The notes: generated by a model not told the origin, from the letters alone. A stretch of DNA of 58,094 bases from Rhodanobacter sp. ANJX3 (GCF_014200755.1 NZ_JACHCM010000013.1:1-58094); one strand, 5' to 3'; positions 47,881 to 57,606 are shown, counted from the stretch's first letter. Program-made: numbers and translations.

Positions 47881-50121
47881 TTGGCTCGCGCTAAACACCC
47901 GGGAATGGGATGGATTCTGGCCGGTAGCGTTGCAACGATGACCTGCGCTACTGCCTCGGCCGAATCATCGACACGGCCATGGATGAACAGCTCGCTGTCG
48001 CCCGATCAGCGCGCCACGCTGGTGCTGAAGGCGATGACGCAGGATGAAAAATTCCGGCTGATTCGCGCGGATTTTGGCCAGCCCAGCGAGGGCCGGGCGA
48101 TGCCCGCCGGCGCGCTGACATCGGCCGGTTATGTTCCCGCGATTGCACGGCTCGGCCTGCCGGCCTTGCAGGAAACCGACGCCGGGCTCGGTGTGGCCAA
48201 GGCGGATAAGAGCGGTGGCGCCATTTCGTTGCCGAGTGGTTTGGCGACCGCTGCCAGCTTCGATCCGCAGATCGCCTACGCCGGCGGCGCGATGATCGGC
48301 AGCGAAGCGCGCAAGAAGGGCTTCAACGTGATGCTGGTCGGCGGCGTCGACCTGGAGCGCGATCCGCGCAACGGTCGCAATTTCGAATACGCCGGCGAGG
48401 ATCCGCTGCTGGCGGGCACGATCGCGGGCAACGCGGTGCGCGGCGTGCAGGATCAAAAAGTCATCGCCACGGTCAAGCACTACGCGCTCAATGCGATGGA
48501 AACCGGCCGCAATACGCTGAGTTCGCAGATCGACGAGCCGGCCGCGCGCGATGCCGACCTGCTGGCGTTCGAGATCGCCATCGGCATCGGTCATCCCGGT
48601 TCGGTGATGTGCGCCTATAACCGCTACAACGCCGTCTATGCCTGCGAGAACGACTGGCTGCTCAATGCCGTGCTGAAAGGCGACTGGGGTTATCCCGGCT
48701 ATGTGATGTCCGACTGGGGTGCGGTGCATAGCGCGGGCAAGTCGGCGCTGGCGGGGCTCGATCAGGAATCGGCAGGCGAGGTGTTCGACCCCAAGGTGTT
48801 TTTCGATCAGCCGCTGCGTGCGGCGATCGCTTCCGGCGAGGTACCCCAGTCCCGCGTCGACGATATGGTGCGGCGGATTCTGCGCAGCCTATTTGCCGCG
48901 GGAATCATCGATCATCCCGCCAAAGCGGCGCCGATCGATTTTGCAGCCGATGGCGCAGTTGCGCAAAAGGCGGAAGAGGCCGGCGTCGTGCTGTTGCGCA
49001 ATCAGCACGATCTGCTGCCGCTGTCGCCATCGCTCAAATCGATGGCGGTGATCGGTGGCCATGCCGACAAGGGCGTGCTCAGCGGCGGCGGTTCGTCGGT
49101 GGTATACCCGCCCGCGGGCAACGCCGTACCCGGCTTGCCGCCAGACGGCTGGCCGGGGCCGCGTGTCTATCAGCCGTCCGCGCCATTGGCGGCGATTGCG
49201 CGCCGTGTGCTGGGCAAAGTGCAGTTCAACGACGGGCGCGATGTCGCGGCGGCCGCGCAGCTGGCCTCGCATGCCGATGTGGCCGTGGTGTTCGTCGAGC
49301 AGTGGGACGCGGAGTCGTTCGATCGACCCGACATGACGCTTCCTGACCATCAGGACGCGCTGGTGGCTGCAGTGGCCAAGGCCAATCCGCACACGGTCGT
49401 GGTGCTGGAAAACAACGGTCCGGTAAACATGCCATGGCTCGATCAAACTGCTGCGGTGCTGGAGTCGTGGTATCCCGGCGCGCGCGGCGGCGAGGCGATC
49501 ACCCGGCTGCTGTTTGGCGAAGTGCTGCCGTCGGGGCGTTTGCCGATGACCTGGCCGAAGGACGAATCGCAGCTGCCGCGGCCGCAGATTCCGGGCGCGG
49601 GACTGGCTTCGATCGGCGTGCCGCCACAGGGTCAGCCGGCCGACACGGTCGATTACCGTATCGAAGGGGCGGACGTCGGCTATCGCTGGTTTCAGAAGAA
49701 GCATATCGAGCCGCTGTTCCCGTTCGGCTACGGACTGACCTATACGCACTTCGGCTACGACAAGCTGAAGGCGAAGTGGGCGGACGGCAAGCTGGTCGTT
49801 GCGTTCGATGTCAGCAATCGCGGTTCTCGCGACGGCACCGATGTGCCACAGGTCTATGTCACGCTTCCAGGCGAAAATCACACGCGGCGCCTGGCCGGCT
49901 GGCGTCGACTCACCTTGAAAAAGGGCGCGACCCTGCACGTGGAAATCACCGCCGACCCGTGGATTCTCGCCGCGTTCGATGGCCAGCGGAAAAACTGGCA
50001 GCGTCCGGCTGGCAGCTACCGGATTCAGTTGGGGCATTCGGCGACGTCGTTCGAGGGCGAGGCGAACGTCGAGCTGCCCGCAGCCAGCTTCAGCGTCCGT
50101 CGCTCCCGCGCATCGCCTTGA
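47881..50121 (+). CDS. Glycoside hydrolase family 3 beta-glucosidase, exported
   Basis: A 746-residue exo-acting beta-glucosidase or related GH3 enzyme. TTG 47881 follows AGAAAGGAAA and gives a signal peptide (GWILAGSVATMTCATASA, cleavage before ESST); ATG 47908 is an alternative. The (beta/alpha)8 domain shows the substrate-binding KHY segment VKHYALNAMETGRN and the nucleophile Asp in VMSDWGAVH (about 277). The second sandwich domain (VVLLRNQHDLLPL ... LPDHQDALVAAV) and a C-terminal fibronectin-III-like domain (FDVSNRGSRDGTDVPQVYV) follow. Likely periplasmic. Substrate (cellobiose, xylo- or laminari-oligosaccharides) cannot be settled from sequence. Confidence 0.93.
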   Translation: MARAKHPGMGWILAGSVATMTCATASAESSTRPWMNSSLSPDQRATLVLKAMTQDEKFRLIRADFGQPSEGRAMPAGALTSAGYVPAIARLGLPALQETDAGLGVAKADKSGGAISLPSGLATAASFDPQIAYAGGAMIGSEARKKGFNVMLVGGVDLERDPRNGRNFEYAGEDPLLAGTIAGNAVRGVQDQKVIATVKHYALNAMETGRNTLSSQIDEPAARDADLLAFEIAIGIGHPGSVMCAYNRYNAVYACENDWLLNAVLKGDWGYPGYVMSDWGAVHSAGKSALAGLDQESAGEVFDPKVFFDQPLRAAIASGEVPQSRVDDMVRRILRSLFAAGIIDHPAKAAPIDFAADGAVAQKAEEAGVVLLRNQHDLLPLSPSLKSMAVIGGHADKGVLSGGGSSVVYPPAGNAVPGLPPDGWPGPRVYQPSAPLAAIARRVLGKVQFNDGRDVAAAAQLASHADVAVVFVEQWDAESFDRPDMTLPDHQDALVAAVAKANPHTVVVLENNGPVNMPWLDQTAAVLESWYPGARGGEAITRLLFGEVLPSGRLPMTWPKDESQLPRPQIPGAGLASIGVPPQGQPADTVDYRIEGADVGYRWFQKKHIEPLFPFGYGLTYTHFGYDKLKAKWADGKLVVAFDVSNRGSRDGTDVPQVYVTLPGENHTRRLAGWRRLTLKKGATLHVEITADPWILAAFDGQRKNWQRPAGSYRIQLGHSATSFEGEANVELPAASFSVRRSRASP

Positions 50122-50254
50122 TCATGATGCCCATGCCGATCACGCCCACGACTAGCCCGATACCGGCGCCCCATAGCGCGCCGTGCTGGCCGTCGACCAG
50201 ATAGCCGACGCCAAAGCCAATGAGAAAAAACAGCGGTACGGGTAGGCAGCCCAT
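50090..50254 (-). CDS. Small membrane protein of 54 residues
   Basis: ATG 50254, with AGGAA about 10 bases upstream, opens a 54-codon frame. It has two hydrophobic stretches (LPVPLFFLIGFGVGYLV and ALWGAGIGLVVGVIGMGIMI) separated by DGQHG and ends in a basic tail (KAMRGSDGR). It overlaps the 3' end of the GH3 gene by 32 bp on the other strand. The hydrophobic hairpin with a Gly-rich second helix and a good ribosome site argue for a real small gene. The family is not recognised. Confidence 0.6.
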   Translation of the reverse strand: MGCLPVPLFFLIGFGVGYLVDGQHGALWGAGIGLVVGVIGMGIMIKAMRGSDGR

Positions 50255-50393
50255 GCGAGGTTCCTGATGGCGGTATCGGCGAGAAAGTAGCCCGTATCAG
50301 GTGAAATGGCAGTGGTCGATGCTGTTCGCGGTGGCATCGGCAGGGCGCCTCGTAGCATGATGCGCCATCTTTGACTCGGGATCGGGCTCGACC

Positions 50394-51275
50394 ATGGACG
50401 TAGCGGCAACCTCTGGCGCGTCTTCCGCCAGCGAACAGGACCAGGGGCGTATCGACGAACAGCGCATGGCCGATGGGCTCGCGCTGCGCCTTCGCCATTG
50501 GCCGCTGGCGGACGCCAGGCGGGCTGTGCTGATCGTGCATGGCCTGGGTGAGCACAGCGGCCGCTATGCGCACGTGGCCGGCTGGTTCCGCAAGCGGGGC
50601 TTCGACGTGCTCAGTTACGACCAGCGCGGACACGGCGAAACGCCCGGGCCGCGCGGCGCGCTGACGCATGCAGACGATCTGCTGACCGATCTCACGGCCG
50701 TCTATAAAAGCTATGCCGCCAAGCACGCGCGTCCGCCGCTGCTGCTGGGTCACAGCATGGGAGGGCTGGTCGCCGCGCGCACGGTGCTGGATGGCCGCAT
50801 CCAACCCGGCGCCATGATGCTGACGTCGCCAGCACTGCGCAGTTGGGAAGGCGCCGGCATGCGCAAGCTCGCGCACGTGCTGGCATCGCTGTTGCCGAAT
50901 CTGCCGCTGAGCAGCGGTCTCAAGGTCGACCATCTCTCGCACGACGCGTCGGTCATTGCGGCCTACCGCAACGACCCGCTGGTCTTCGGCAAGATTACGC
51001 CGCGTCTGGCCGACTTTATCTTCCGCGCCGGTGAGGCCAGCATTGCCGATGCCGCCAAGCTGCCTGTGCCGACCCTGCTGCTGGTTGCCGGTGCGGACAA
51101 GCTGGTCGATCCCTCCGGCAGCACTGCGTTCGCTACCGGCGCGTCATCGACCGGCCAGCTCACCACCCGCCATTTCGCGGCGCTGTATCACGAGCTGATG
51201 AACGAAGCCGAGCCCGCCCGTACCCAGGTGATGAAGCAGATGGGCGACTGGCTGGATCGCTTGCCTGCTCAGTAA
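50394..51275 (+). CDS. Alpha/beta hydrolase, monoacylglycerol lipase / lysophospholipase type
   Basis: A cytoplasmic serine hydrolase of 293 residues. Nucleophile Ser is in LLGHSMGGLVAAR (about 124), the oxyanion region is VHGLGEHSGRY, the acid is in LLLVAGADKLVDP and the catalytic His is in ALYHELMNE. The HGLGEH start and length place it with bacterial monoglyceride lipase-like enzymes. No lipid-metabolism neighbours are present. Confidence 0.88.
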   Translation: MDVAATSGASSASEQDQGRIDEQRMADGLALRLRHWPLADARRAVLIVHGLGEHSGRYAHVAGWFRKRGFDVLSYDQRGHGETPGPRGALTHADDLLTDLTAVYKSYAAKHARPPLLLGHSMGGLVAARTVLDGRIQPGAMMLTSPALRSWEGAGMRKLAHVLASLLPNLPLSSGLKVDHLSHDASVIAAYRNDPLVFGKITPRLADFIFRAGEASIADAAKLPVPTLLLVAGADKLVDPSGSTAFATGASSTGQLTTRHFAALYHELMNEAEPARTQVMKQMGDWLDRLPAQ

Positions 51276-51504
51276 CCGTGCAGGATATGCGCCACATCGC
51301 AGTTACCTTCGGCCAAGATGCGACGTGGTTTTGCAAGCCAACGACTTGCAGGTGCCGCACCTTCTCGCCTTTGAGCCTGAAGAGACGGGCCATATCGAAT
51401 AGCGTGATCGCTTTGCTTGTTCCTCAGCGGCGGCCATTGAACAAAGCACGCAGAAAGGTGGTGGGAGAGGCTATGGAAATCCCGTCTCGGGAAACGACTG
51501 GATC

Positions 51505-52061
51505 ATGATCCGCTTCGGTCTGTGGAGCACGATTCTGTTGGTGGGTAGCGTCCACGGGGTGATTGTGGCAGTGCTGCTACTGAAGGCCGGGCGCAATCGT
51601 GTGGCCAACGGGTTTCTTGCTGCTCTTTTGCTCGCTGTCGTGTTGTTGATCACGCCTTTTACTATCGGCTACGCCGGCCTCTACGACGCGTATCCATGGC
51701 TTTCGTTCGCGCCGTTTTCTGGCGACTGGGTTTTGGGCCGCTGCTTTATTTTTATGTGCGGCGCCTGGCTACTGGCCGGCTGCCCACCGGTTGGGCTTGG
51801 CATTTCGTTCCCATGGCTCTGCAGGGCTTTTACTACATCTTCGCGTTTTGCCTGCCGATGGCGCTCAAGCTGAGCTGGAACCATGGTGGACACACGCATG
51901 TAGTGCTGCCCATCCAGGCGACGCTATCGATTCTGTCCTTTGCGATTTATTGGCTGGCTGATGCCGGGCTCGATCCCGATGTTCGTGTCAAGCCGCGCGC
52001 ATCCGATATCGCCAGCTACCGCGATCCGGAAATGGAGGCCGCCAAGGCGTTGATGCGGTAG
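51505..52061 (+). pseudogene. AraC-type membrane-bound regulator, frameshifted and truncated
   Basis: Two frames continue each other. Frame 51505 reads MIRFGLWSTILLVGSVHGVI through to SFAPFSGDW; the +2 frame from about 51710 reads FWRLGFGPLLYFYVRRL onward to a stop at 52059-52061. Joined, they give the multi-helix sensor domain found in membrane AraC-like regulators (LGPLLYFYVR, WHFVPMALQGFYYI). A single-base loss near 51710-51725 would explain the shift. The C-terminal helix-turn-helix is absent and the frame stops at EAAKALMR. It can no longer act as a transcription factor. Confidence 0.65.
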
Positions 52062-52166
52062 AACCGAACGGTAAGAGCCGGATTTTGCACATCGTTGCAG
52101 ACGCCACCGTTGCGCAGTGCACAAAGCGGCCGCTAGTATCGAATCGACCGGCGAGAGGGCAAGTCG

Positions 52167-53558
52167 ATGGCCTATACCGCGGCCGTGGGTTCAACGAACT
52201 ATCGCTTTGACGACCTGCGCGCGCTGATGGCGTGCGCGTCGCCGCGTCGCTCGGGCGATGAACTGGCCGGCCTCGCGGCGGGGAGCGAGGAGGAGCGTGT
52301 CGCCGCCCGTTTCGCGCTGGCCGACCTGCCGCTGAAAACGTTCCTCGATCGCGTGATGGTGCCGTACGAGGACGACGAGGTGACGCGGTTGATCGTCGAT
52401 ACGCATGATGCTGCCGCGTTCGCCACCATCGCGCACCTTACCGTCGGCGAGTTTCGCGACTGGCTGCTTTCGTATGAAGCCGATGCCGCCGCGCTCACCG
52501 CACTGGCACCCGGGCTCACGCCCGAGATGGTGGCGGCGGTCTCCAAGCTGATGCGCAATGCCGACCTGATCGCGGTGGCCGCCAAGTGTCGCGTGGTCAC
52601 CGCGTTTCGCAGCACCATCGGTCTGCCCGGCACGCTCGCCAGCCGGCTGCAGCCCAATCACCCGACCGACGATCCGGCCGGCATTGCCGCGGCGGTGCTG
52701 GACGGCCTGTTTTTCGGTATGGGCGACGCGGTGATCGGGATCAACCCCGCCGGTGACAGCCTGTCCGACTGCATCACCCTGCTCAAGCTGCTCGACGAGC
52801 TGCGCCAGCGCTTCGATATTCCGATGCAGTCGTGCGTGCTGTCGCACGTCACCACGTCGGTGCAGGCGATCGAGCGCGGCGCGCCGCTGGATCTGGTGTT
52901 TCAGTCGGTGGCGGGCACCGAAGGTGCGAATACCGGCTTTGGCGTCAACCTCTCGCTGCTGCGCGAGGCGCACGATGCGGTGCGCTCGCTCAAGCGCGGC
53001 AGCGTCGGGCAGCAGGCGATGTATTTCGAAACCGGGCAGGGCAGCGCGCTATCGGCCGGCCAGCATCACGGTGTCGATCAGCAGACGCTGGAGGTGCGCG
53101 CGTACGCGGTGGCGCGCGCGTTCGATCCGCTGCTGGTCAATACCGTGGTCGGTTTTATCGGCCCGGAATATCTCTACGACGCCAAGCAGATCATTCGCGC
53201 CGGGTTGGAGGATCACTGCTGCGGCAAGTTGCTCGGCCTGCCGATGGGCGTGGACGTCTGTTACACCAATCACGCCGAAGCCGATCAGGACGATATGGAT
53301 GTGCTGATGCATCTCTTGGCCAACGCTGGCGTCAATTTCCTGATCGCGGTGCCGGGTGCGGACGATGTGATGCTCAACTATCAAAGCCTGTCGTTCCATG
53401 ACGTGCTCGGCCTGCGCCACGCGCGCGGCCTGAGGCCTGCGCCGGAGTTCGAGCGCTGGCTGGCGCAGATGGGCATGCTTGATAGCCGGGGGCGTTTGCC
53501 GCCGCCGCAGCCGGGCGGTGCACCGCTGCGGCGACTGCTCGGAGCGCCAACCGCATGA
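52167..53558 (+). CDS. eutB: Ethanolamine ammonia-lyase large subunit
   Basis: Heavy chain of the adenosylcobalamin-dependent lyase that cleaves ethanolamine to acetaldehyde and ammonia. The 463 residues match family size; segments such as AVAAKCRVVTAFRSTIG, GDAVIGINPAGDS, QSVAGTEGANTGFGV and YFETGQGSALSAGQHHG are family-typical and line the substrate and corrin face. ATG 52167 has GAGAGGGC upstream. It overlaps eutC by 4 bp. Confidence 0.97.
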   Translation: MAYTAAVGSTNYRFDDLRALMACASPRRSGDELAGLAAGSEEERVAARFALADLPLKTFLDRVMVPYEDDEVTRLIVDTHDAAAFATIAHLTVGEFRDWLLSYEADAAALTALAPGLTPEMVAAVSKLMRNADLIAVAAKCRVVTAFRSTIGLPGTLASRLQPNHPTDDPAGIAAAVLDGLFFGMGDAVIGINPAGDSLSDCITLLKLLDELRQRFDIPMQSCVLSHVTTSVQAIERGAPLDLVFQSVAGTEGANTGFGVNLSLLREAHDAVRSLKRGSVGQQAMYFETGQGSALSAGQHHGVDQQTLEVRAYAVARAFDPLLVNTVVGFIGPEYLYDAKQIIRAGLEDHCCGKLLGLPMGVDVCYTNHAEADQDDMDVLMHLLANAGVNFLIAVPGADDVMLNYQSLSFHDVLGLRHARGLRPAPEFERWLAQMGMLDSRGRLPPPQPGGAPLRRLLGAPTA

Positions 53559-54373
53559 GCGACGAGCGCGCCATCGACGAATCTGCCGTTGACGGACGCG
53601 TGGTCGACGATCTGGCGCGCGATCCGTTTGCGCGTCTGCGCCAGTTCACCCGCGCGCGCATTGGGCTGGGCCGCACCGGCGATGCGCTGCCGACAAAAGA
53701 ACTGCTGAAATTCCAGGCCGCCGCAAGCCAGGCGCGCGATGCGGTGCACGCGGCGCTGGACGTCCCTGCGCTGCGCAAGGCGCTGGCGCCACGTGAATCC
53801 ATCGACGTCGGCAGTCGCGCCACCGATCGCCAGACTTATCTCCTGCGGCCTGACTGGGGCCGCGAACTGGGCAACGGTGAAACCGAACTCGATGCTGAGC
53901 GCGGTGACTATGATCTGGTCTTTGTCATTGCTGACGGCCTGTCCGCGCGTGCGGCGATGCATCACTCGGTCGCGATGCTGGACGCCTGCACGGCGCGACT
54001 GAAGGACTGGGCCATTGCGCCGATCGTGCTGGCGACGCAGGCGCGCGTGGGGCTTGGCGATGCGATTGCACAGCGGCTCGGTGCGCGCATGGTGGCAGTG
54101 CTGATCGGCGAACGGCCGGGTCTCAGCGTGGCAGACAGTTTAGGCGTCTATCTGACATGGTCACCGCAGCCGGGGCAGGCCGATTCGCTACGCAACTGCA
54201 TCTCGAATATCCATGCCGATGGACTCGACTACGAACGCGCCGCCACGCTGCTGGCGTGGCTGGCCCAGGAAGCGCGTCAGCGCAAGCTGACGGGTACCGC
54301 ACTCAAACCTGATCTTTCATCACAGGCAGGCATCTCGGATGAACACAGCGGCAGGCTTGAAGAAAACACTTAG
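53555..54373 (+). CDS. eutC: Ethanolamine ammonia-lyase small subunit
   Basis: Light chain that contributes to the cobalamin-binding interface. The 272 residues include ARIGLGRTGDALPTKELLKF, LVFVIADGLSARAAMHH and ARMVAVLIGERPGLSV, all typical of EutC. It lacks the microcompartment-targeting N-terminal extension known from enteric EutC. It overlaps the permease gene by 35 bp. Confidence 0.96.
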   Translation: MSDERAIDESAVDGRVVDDLARDPFARLRQFTRARIGLGRTGDALPTKELLKFQAAASQARDAVHAALDVPALRKALAPRESIDVGSRATDRQTYLLRPDWGRELGNGETELDAERGDYDLVFVIADGLSARAAMHHSVAMLDACTARLKDWAIAPIVLATQARVGLGDAIAQRLGARMVAVLIGERPGLSVADSLGVYLTWSPQPGQADSLRNCISNIHADGLDYERAATLLAWLAQEARQRKLTGTALKPDLSSQAGISDEHSGRLEENT

Positions 54374-55715
54374 CGGTTTCCACCTGTGGGGCATTGCCGT
54401 AGGGCTGGTGATCTCCGGCGAATATTTCGGCTGGAGCTACGGCTGGGCCAGCGCGGGCACGCTGGGTTTTCTGGTCACGGCAGTATTCATCACCGTGATG
54501 TATGTGACCTTCATCTTCAGCTATACCGAACTGACCACGATGATTCCGTCCGCCGGCGGTCCGTTTGCCTACAGCTATCGGGCGTTCGGCCCCTGGGGCG
54601 GGCTGGTGGCCGGCTTCGCTACCGTGGTCGAGTTCGTCTTTGCGCCGCCGGCCATTGCGCTGTCGATCGGCGCGTATCTCAACGTGCAGTTTCCCGCGCT
54701 GGAGCCGAAGCTGGTCGCCGTTGGCGCGTACGTTGTTTTCATGGCGCTGAACATTGCCGGCGTGACCATTGCGGCCACGTTTGAACTGATCGTAACTTTG
54801 CTGGCAATTGTCGAGCTGCTGGTATTCATGGGCGTGGTCGCGCCGGGTTTTGCCTGGCAGCACTTCACCGCGAACGGCTGGGCCGGGCAGGCGACGCTCG
54901 ACGGCAAGGCGCTGGGCGGCATCGTCGCGGCGATTCCGTTTGCGATCTGGTTTTATCTGGCGATCGAAGGTGCCGCAATGGCCGCCGAGGAGGTGCGCGA
55001 TCCGCGGCGCACGGTGCCGATCGCTTATATCGCCGGGATCGCCACGCTGGCGCTGCTGGCATTCGGCGTGATGCTGCTCGCCGGCGGCGTGGGCGACTGG
55101 CGCGCGCTGGCGAACATCAACGATCCGCTGCCGCAGGCCATGCGCGTGGTGGTCGGCAGCCACAGCGGCTGGCTGCACATGTTGGTGGCAATTGGACTGT
55201 TCGGACTGATCGCGTCGTTCCACGGCATCATCATGGGCTATTCGCGGCAGATCTTTGCGCTGGCGCGTGCGGGTTTTTTGCCCACCATTCTGGCGCAGCT
55301 GGGCGCGCGTCGACGCACGCCGCACTGGGCGATCCTGGCCGGTGGCGTGATCGGCGTGGCAGCGATCTACTCCGATCGCTGGGTGCAGATCGGCGGTCAG
55401 CCGCTGACCGCCAATATCGTCACGCTGTCGGTCTTCGGTGCGGTGGTGCTGTATCTGATCTCGATGCTGGCGCTGCTGCGTTTGCGGCGCACCGAGCCGG
55501 CGCTGGAACGGCCGTTTCGTGCGCCATGCTATCCTTGGTTTCCCCTGATTGCGCTGGTGACCGCGCTGATCTGCCTGCTGACCATGGTGTTCTACAACGC
55601 CGTGCTGTTCGGCCTTTTCGTCGGCCTGTTTGTGCTGGCGGCGGGATATTACTGGCTGGTGGTACGCGGGCGCATCGCGCGCGGGCAGCCGGGCGAGTTC
55701 AGCGCCCGCTACTGA
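54339..55715 (+). CDS. eat: Ethanolamine permease (APC superfamily)
   Basis: A 458-residue inner-membrane transporter with 12 predicted helices, of the amino acid-polyamine-choline superfamily. The start GFHLWGIAVGLVISGEYFGWSYGW is characteristic of the Eat family, and the position directly after eutBC supports ethanolamine as substrate. Its 3' end overlaps that of the convergent lipoprotein gene by 17 bp. Confidence 0.9.
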   Translation: MNTAAGLKKTLSGFHLWGIAVGLVISGEYFGWSYGWASAGTLGFLVTAVFITVMYVTFIFSYTELTTMIPSAGGPFAYSYRAFGPWGGLVAGFATVVEFVFAPPAIALSIGAYLNVQFPALEPKLVAVGAYVVFMALNIAGVTIAATFELIVTLLAIVELLVFMGVVAPGFAWQHFTANGWAGQATLDGKALGGIVAAIPFAIWFYLAIEGAAMAAEEVRDPRRTVPIAYIAGIATLALLAFGVMLLAGGVGDWRALANINDPLPQAMRVVVGSHSGWLHMLVAIGLFGLIASFHGIIMGYSRQIFALARAGFLPTILAQLGARRRTPHWAILAGGVIGVAAIYSDRWVQIGGQPLTANIVTLSVFGAVVLYLISMLALLRLRRTEPALERPFRAPCYPWFPLIALVTALICLLTMVFYNAVLFGLFVGLFVLAAGYYWLVVRGRIARGQPGEFSARY

Positions 55716-57606
55716 GCATCCCCGACCGCGCCGTCGTTTCCTGTAGCCGAAGAATCCGGCGCAGTTCGAGGATCGCTGCCGGTGTCTCCTGCACGCTGTG
55801 CCACGACGGAACGGCTAGCTCCGAATCGGCGCCGGCCAGATGCACGCTGCTATAGGGCACGACGCCGTCGCTGCTGGTGGCCAACGGGCCGTGCGATTTA
55901 TACACGCCGACAATGGTGTGATAGCGCACGCGCGGCGAGATCGGCAAGTTCTCCGTCGCCATGATGAAGGGGTCCTTGTCACTGAGATTGTCGATGCTGT
56001 TGGGCAGGCGCAGCGGCTTACCCGGCGTCGAGGCATCTTTCAGCACATCGGACAGATTCGTCACTTCCGCCAGCAGGTTCGCCGGCAGCCGGATCAGGCC
56101 GCGAAACAGCAGCGCCAGCCGCCCTTGCGCCAGCGGCGTGCCGCGATGCGGCGAGGCCATGAACACCGCACGCGTCACCTGCGGCATCGGCGTGAACTGC
56201 AGATACGGCGCCAGTCGCTGGCGCAGCTTCTGCCGCTTGGCATCGGACAGGTTGGCGCGCACCGGCACCACCTTCCACAGCTGCTCGTTGCTGGTGGACA
56301 CCAGCAACCGCGCGATCACGCCGCCCATGCTGTGGCCGACCAGCACCATGTTGTTCGACGCGCGCGCGTTGCCGGTGGGGTCGAAATGCTTCAGCGTGGC
56401 GTCGAGCGCCCTGCGAATGTTTGCCAGGTTCACCGCGAGTGGGGCGTTGGTCGGGTAGTAGACCTCCCATACCTGGTAGTTGCGGCGAAGGTTTTCATCG
56501 CCCATCACTTCGTTGGAGACGTTGATCCAGGCCTCCGGGCTGCTCGCCAGCCCGTGCAGCATGACCACGGTGAGCCGGTTGGGATCGTACGGCTGCATCA
56601 GCAGCACGCGCGGCGTGGTGATGCCGCCTTCGCGGCCGAGCAGCGAGCGGATCGACTGGCTGGCGAATCCCGAACGCGCCAGCCACACGCCATAAGCGGC
56701 CGTGAAGTTGGCGGCCAGCGGCACGTCCCGGTCGGCCAGCCGGATCGAGTCGTCGCGATAAGGATCTCTGGCCAGCAGTCGCACCTCCCGGGCGGCCAGC
56801 ACGTCATTCAACGTGGCGCCGTCGAACACCAGCGCGCCGGTCATCGAGACGTAGTCCGGGTTGCGCCACGGCACGGCATCGGAGTCGGTATCCGGCGGCG
56901 CCACGGCGACAAACTCCGAACCAAAACCGTCACGCGTATAGGTGTCACGCAAGCCCTTGAACTGCAGGCCGGCCGCCGGAATCAGCTCGATAGGAACCCT
57001 TGCATCGCCCGATAGCCGCACGTCGGTTTGCGGATGCAGCACTGTCCAGCCGGCCAGCGAGGTCTGTGTCCAGTCAGTCCCGAGCCGCGGCAGCTCTTCG
57101 AAGAAGCGCGTGACCGCGCGCTGCACGGCGAAGTTGTAGAAGTCGATCACCTGCACCTGGCGCAGCTCGAACGCCCGGTCGGCCGGCTTGCGTGCGGTAT
57201 AGAAGAGATAGGCGTAGGCGTAGCGCGCCGACTGCAGGTAGGCATCGAGCGTCGCGTCGTCCATCGACGCCGCGGCGCCTTTGCTGCGCAAGGCTTTCGC
57301 CAGCCACAGCTCGGACAGCGCCGACAGCCGCTGCTCCTCGTCGAGGCCCGACGAGTGGAGCAGGGTATCCGAGCAGGGGGCGAAGGCTTTTTCGCAGCCA
57401 TCCGCGGTCAACGCCACTACGTTCAGTGCCTGCTCTGTGTTGTCGCTGAGGTGTCCGGAAGCCAACACGTCGGCGCGGCGCTCGGTGACGTAATCGCGCG
57501 AGTTGACATGCTTCACGTCGACCATGGCGCAGGCGCTGAGGCCGAACAGAGCCGCAAGAGCGATCCCTCGCTGTATCCGTTTGCGCACTCGATGGTTGAT
57601 CGACAT
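55699..57606 (-). CDS. Alpha/beta hydrolase lipoprotein, large
   Basis: A 635-residue predicted lipoprotein. The signal ends in lipobox LSAC (RIQRGIALAALFGLSACAM) after ATG 57606; the frame upstream is not signal-like. The N-terminal 300 residues are a helical, unassigned domain. The C-terminal part has an alpha/beta hydrolase core with the oxyanion segment VVMLHGLASSPEAWIN and nucleophile VLVGHSMGGVIARL, followed by ASPHRGTPLAQGR as in PGAP1-like and lipase-type proteins. Substrate unknown; an envelope esterase or lipase is likely. Confidence 0.75.
   Translation of the reverse strand: MSINHRVRKRIQRGIALAALFGLSACAMVDVKHVNSRDYVTERRADVLASGHLSDNTEQALNVVALTADGCEKAFAPCSDTLLHSSGLDEEQRLSALSELWLAKALRSKGAAASMDDATLDAYLQSARYAYAYLFYTARKPADRAFELRQVQVIDFYNFAVQRAVTRFFEELPRLGTDWTQTSLAGWTVLHPQTDVRLSGDARVPIELIPAAGLQFKGLRDTYTRDGFGSEFVAVAPPDTDSDAVPWRNPDYVSMTGALVFDGATLNDVLAAREVRLLARDPYRDDSIRLADRDVPLAANFTAAYGVWLARSGFASQSIRSLLGREGGITTPRVLLMQPYDPNRLTVVMLHGLASSPEAWINVSNEVMGDENLRRNYQVWEVYYPTNAPLAVNLANIRRALDATLKHFDPTGNARASNNMVLVGHSMGGVIARLLVSTSNEQLWKVVPVRANLSDAKRQKLRQRLAPYLQFTPMPQVTRAVFMASPHRGTPLAQGRLALLFRGLIRLPANLLAEVTNLSDVLKDASTPGKPLRLPNSIDNLSDKDPFIMATENLPISPRVRYHTIVGVYKSHGPLATSSDGVVPYSSVHLAGADSELAVPSWHSVQETPAAILELRRILRLQETTARSGMLSSGR

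Noticed and set aside
51278..51508. 76-codon frame between the lipase and the AraC-type remnant
   Set aside because: Basic, low-complexity peptide with no ribosome site or family likeness.
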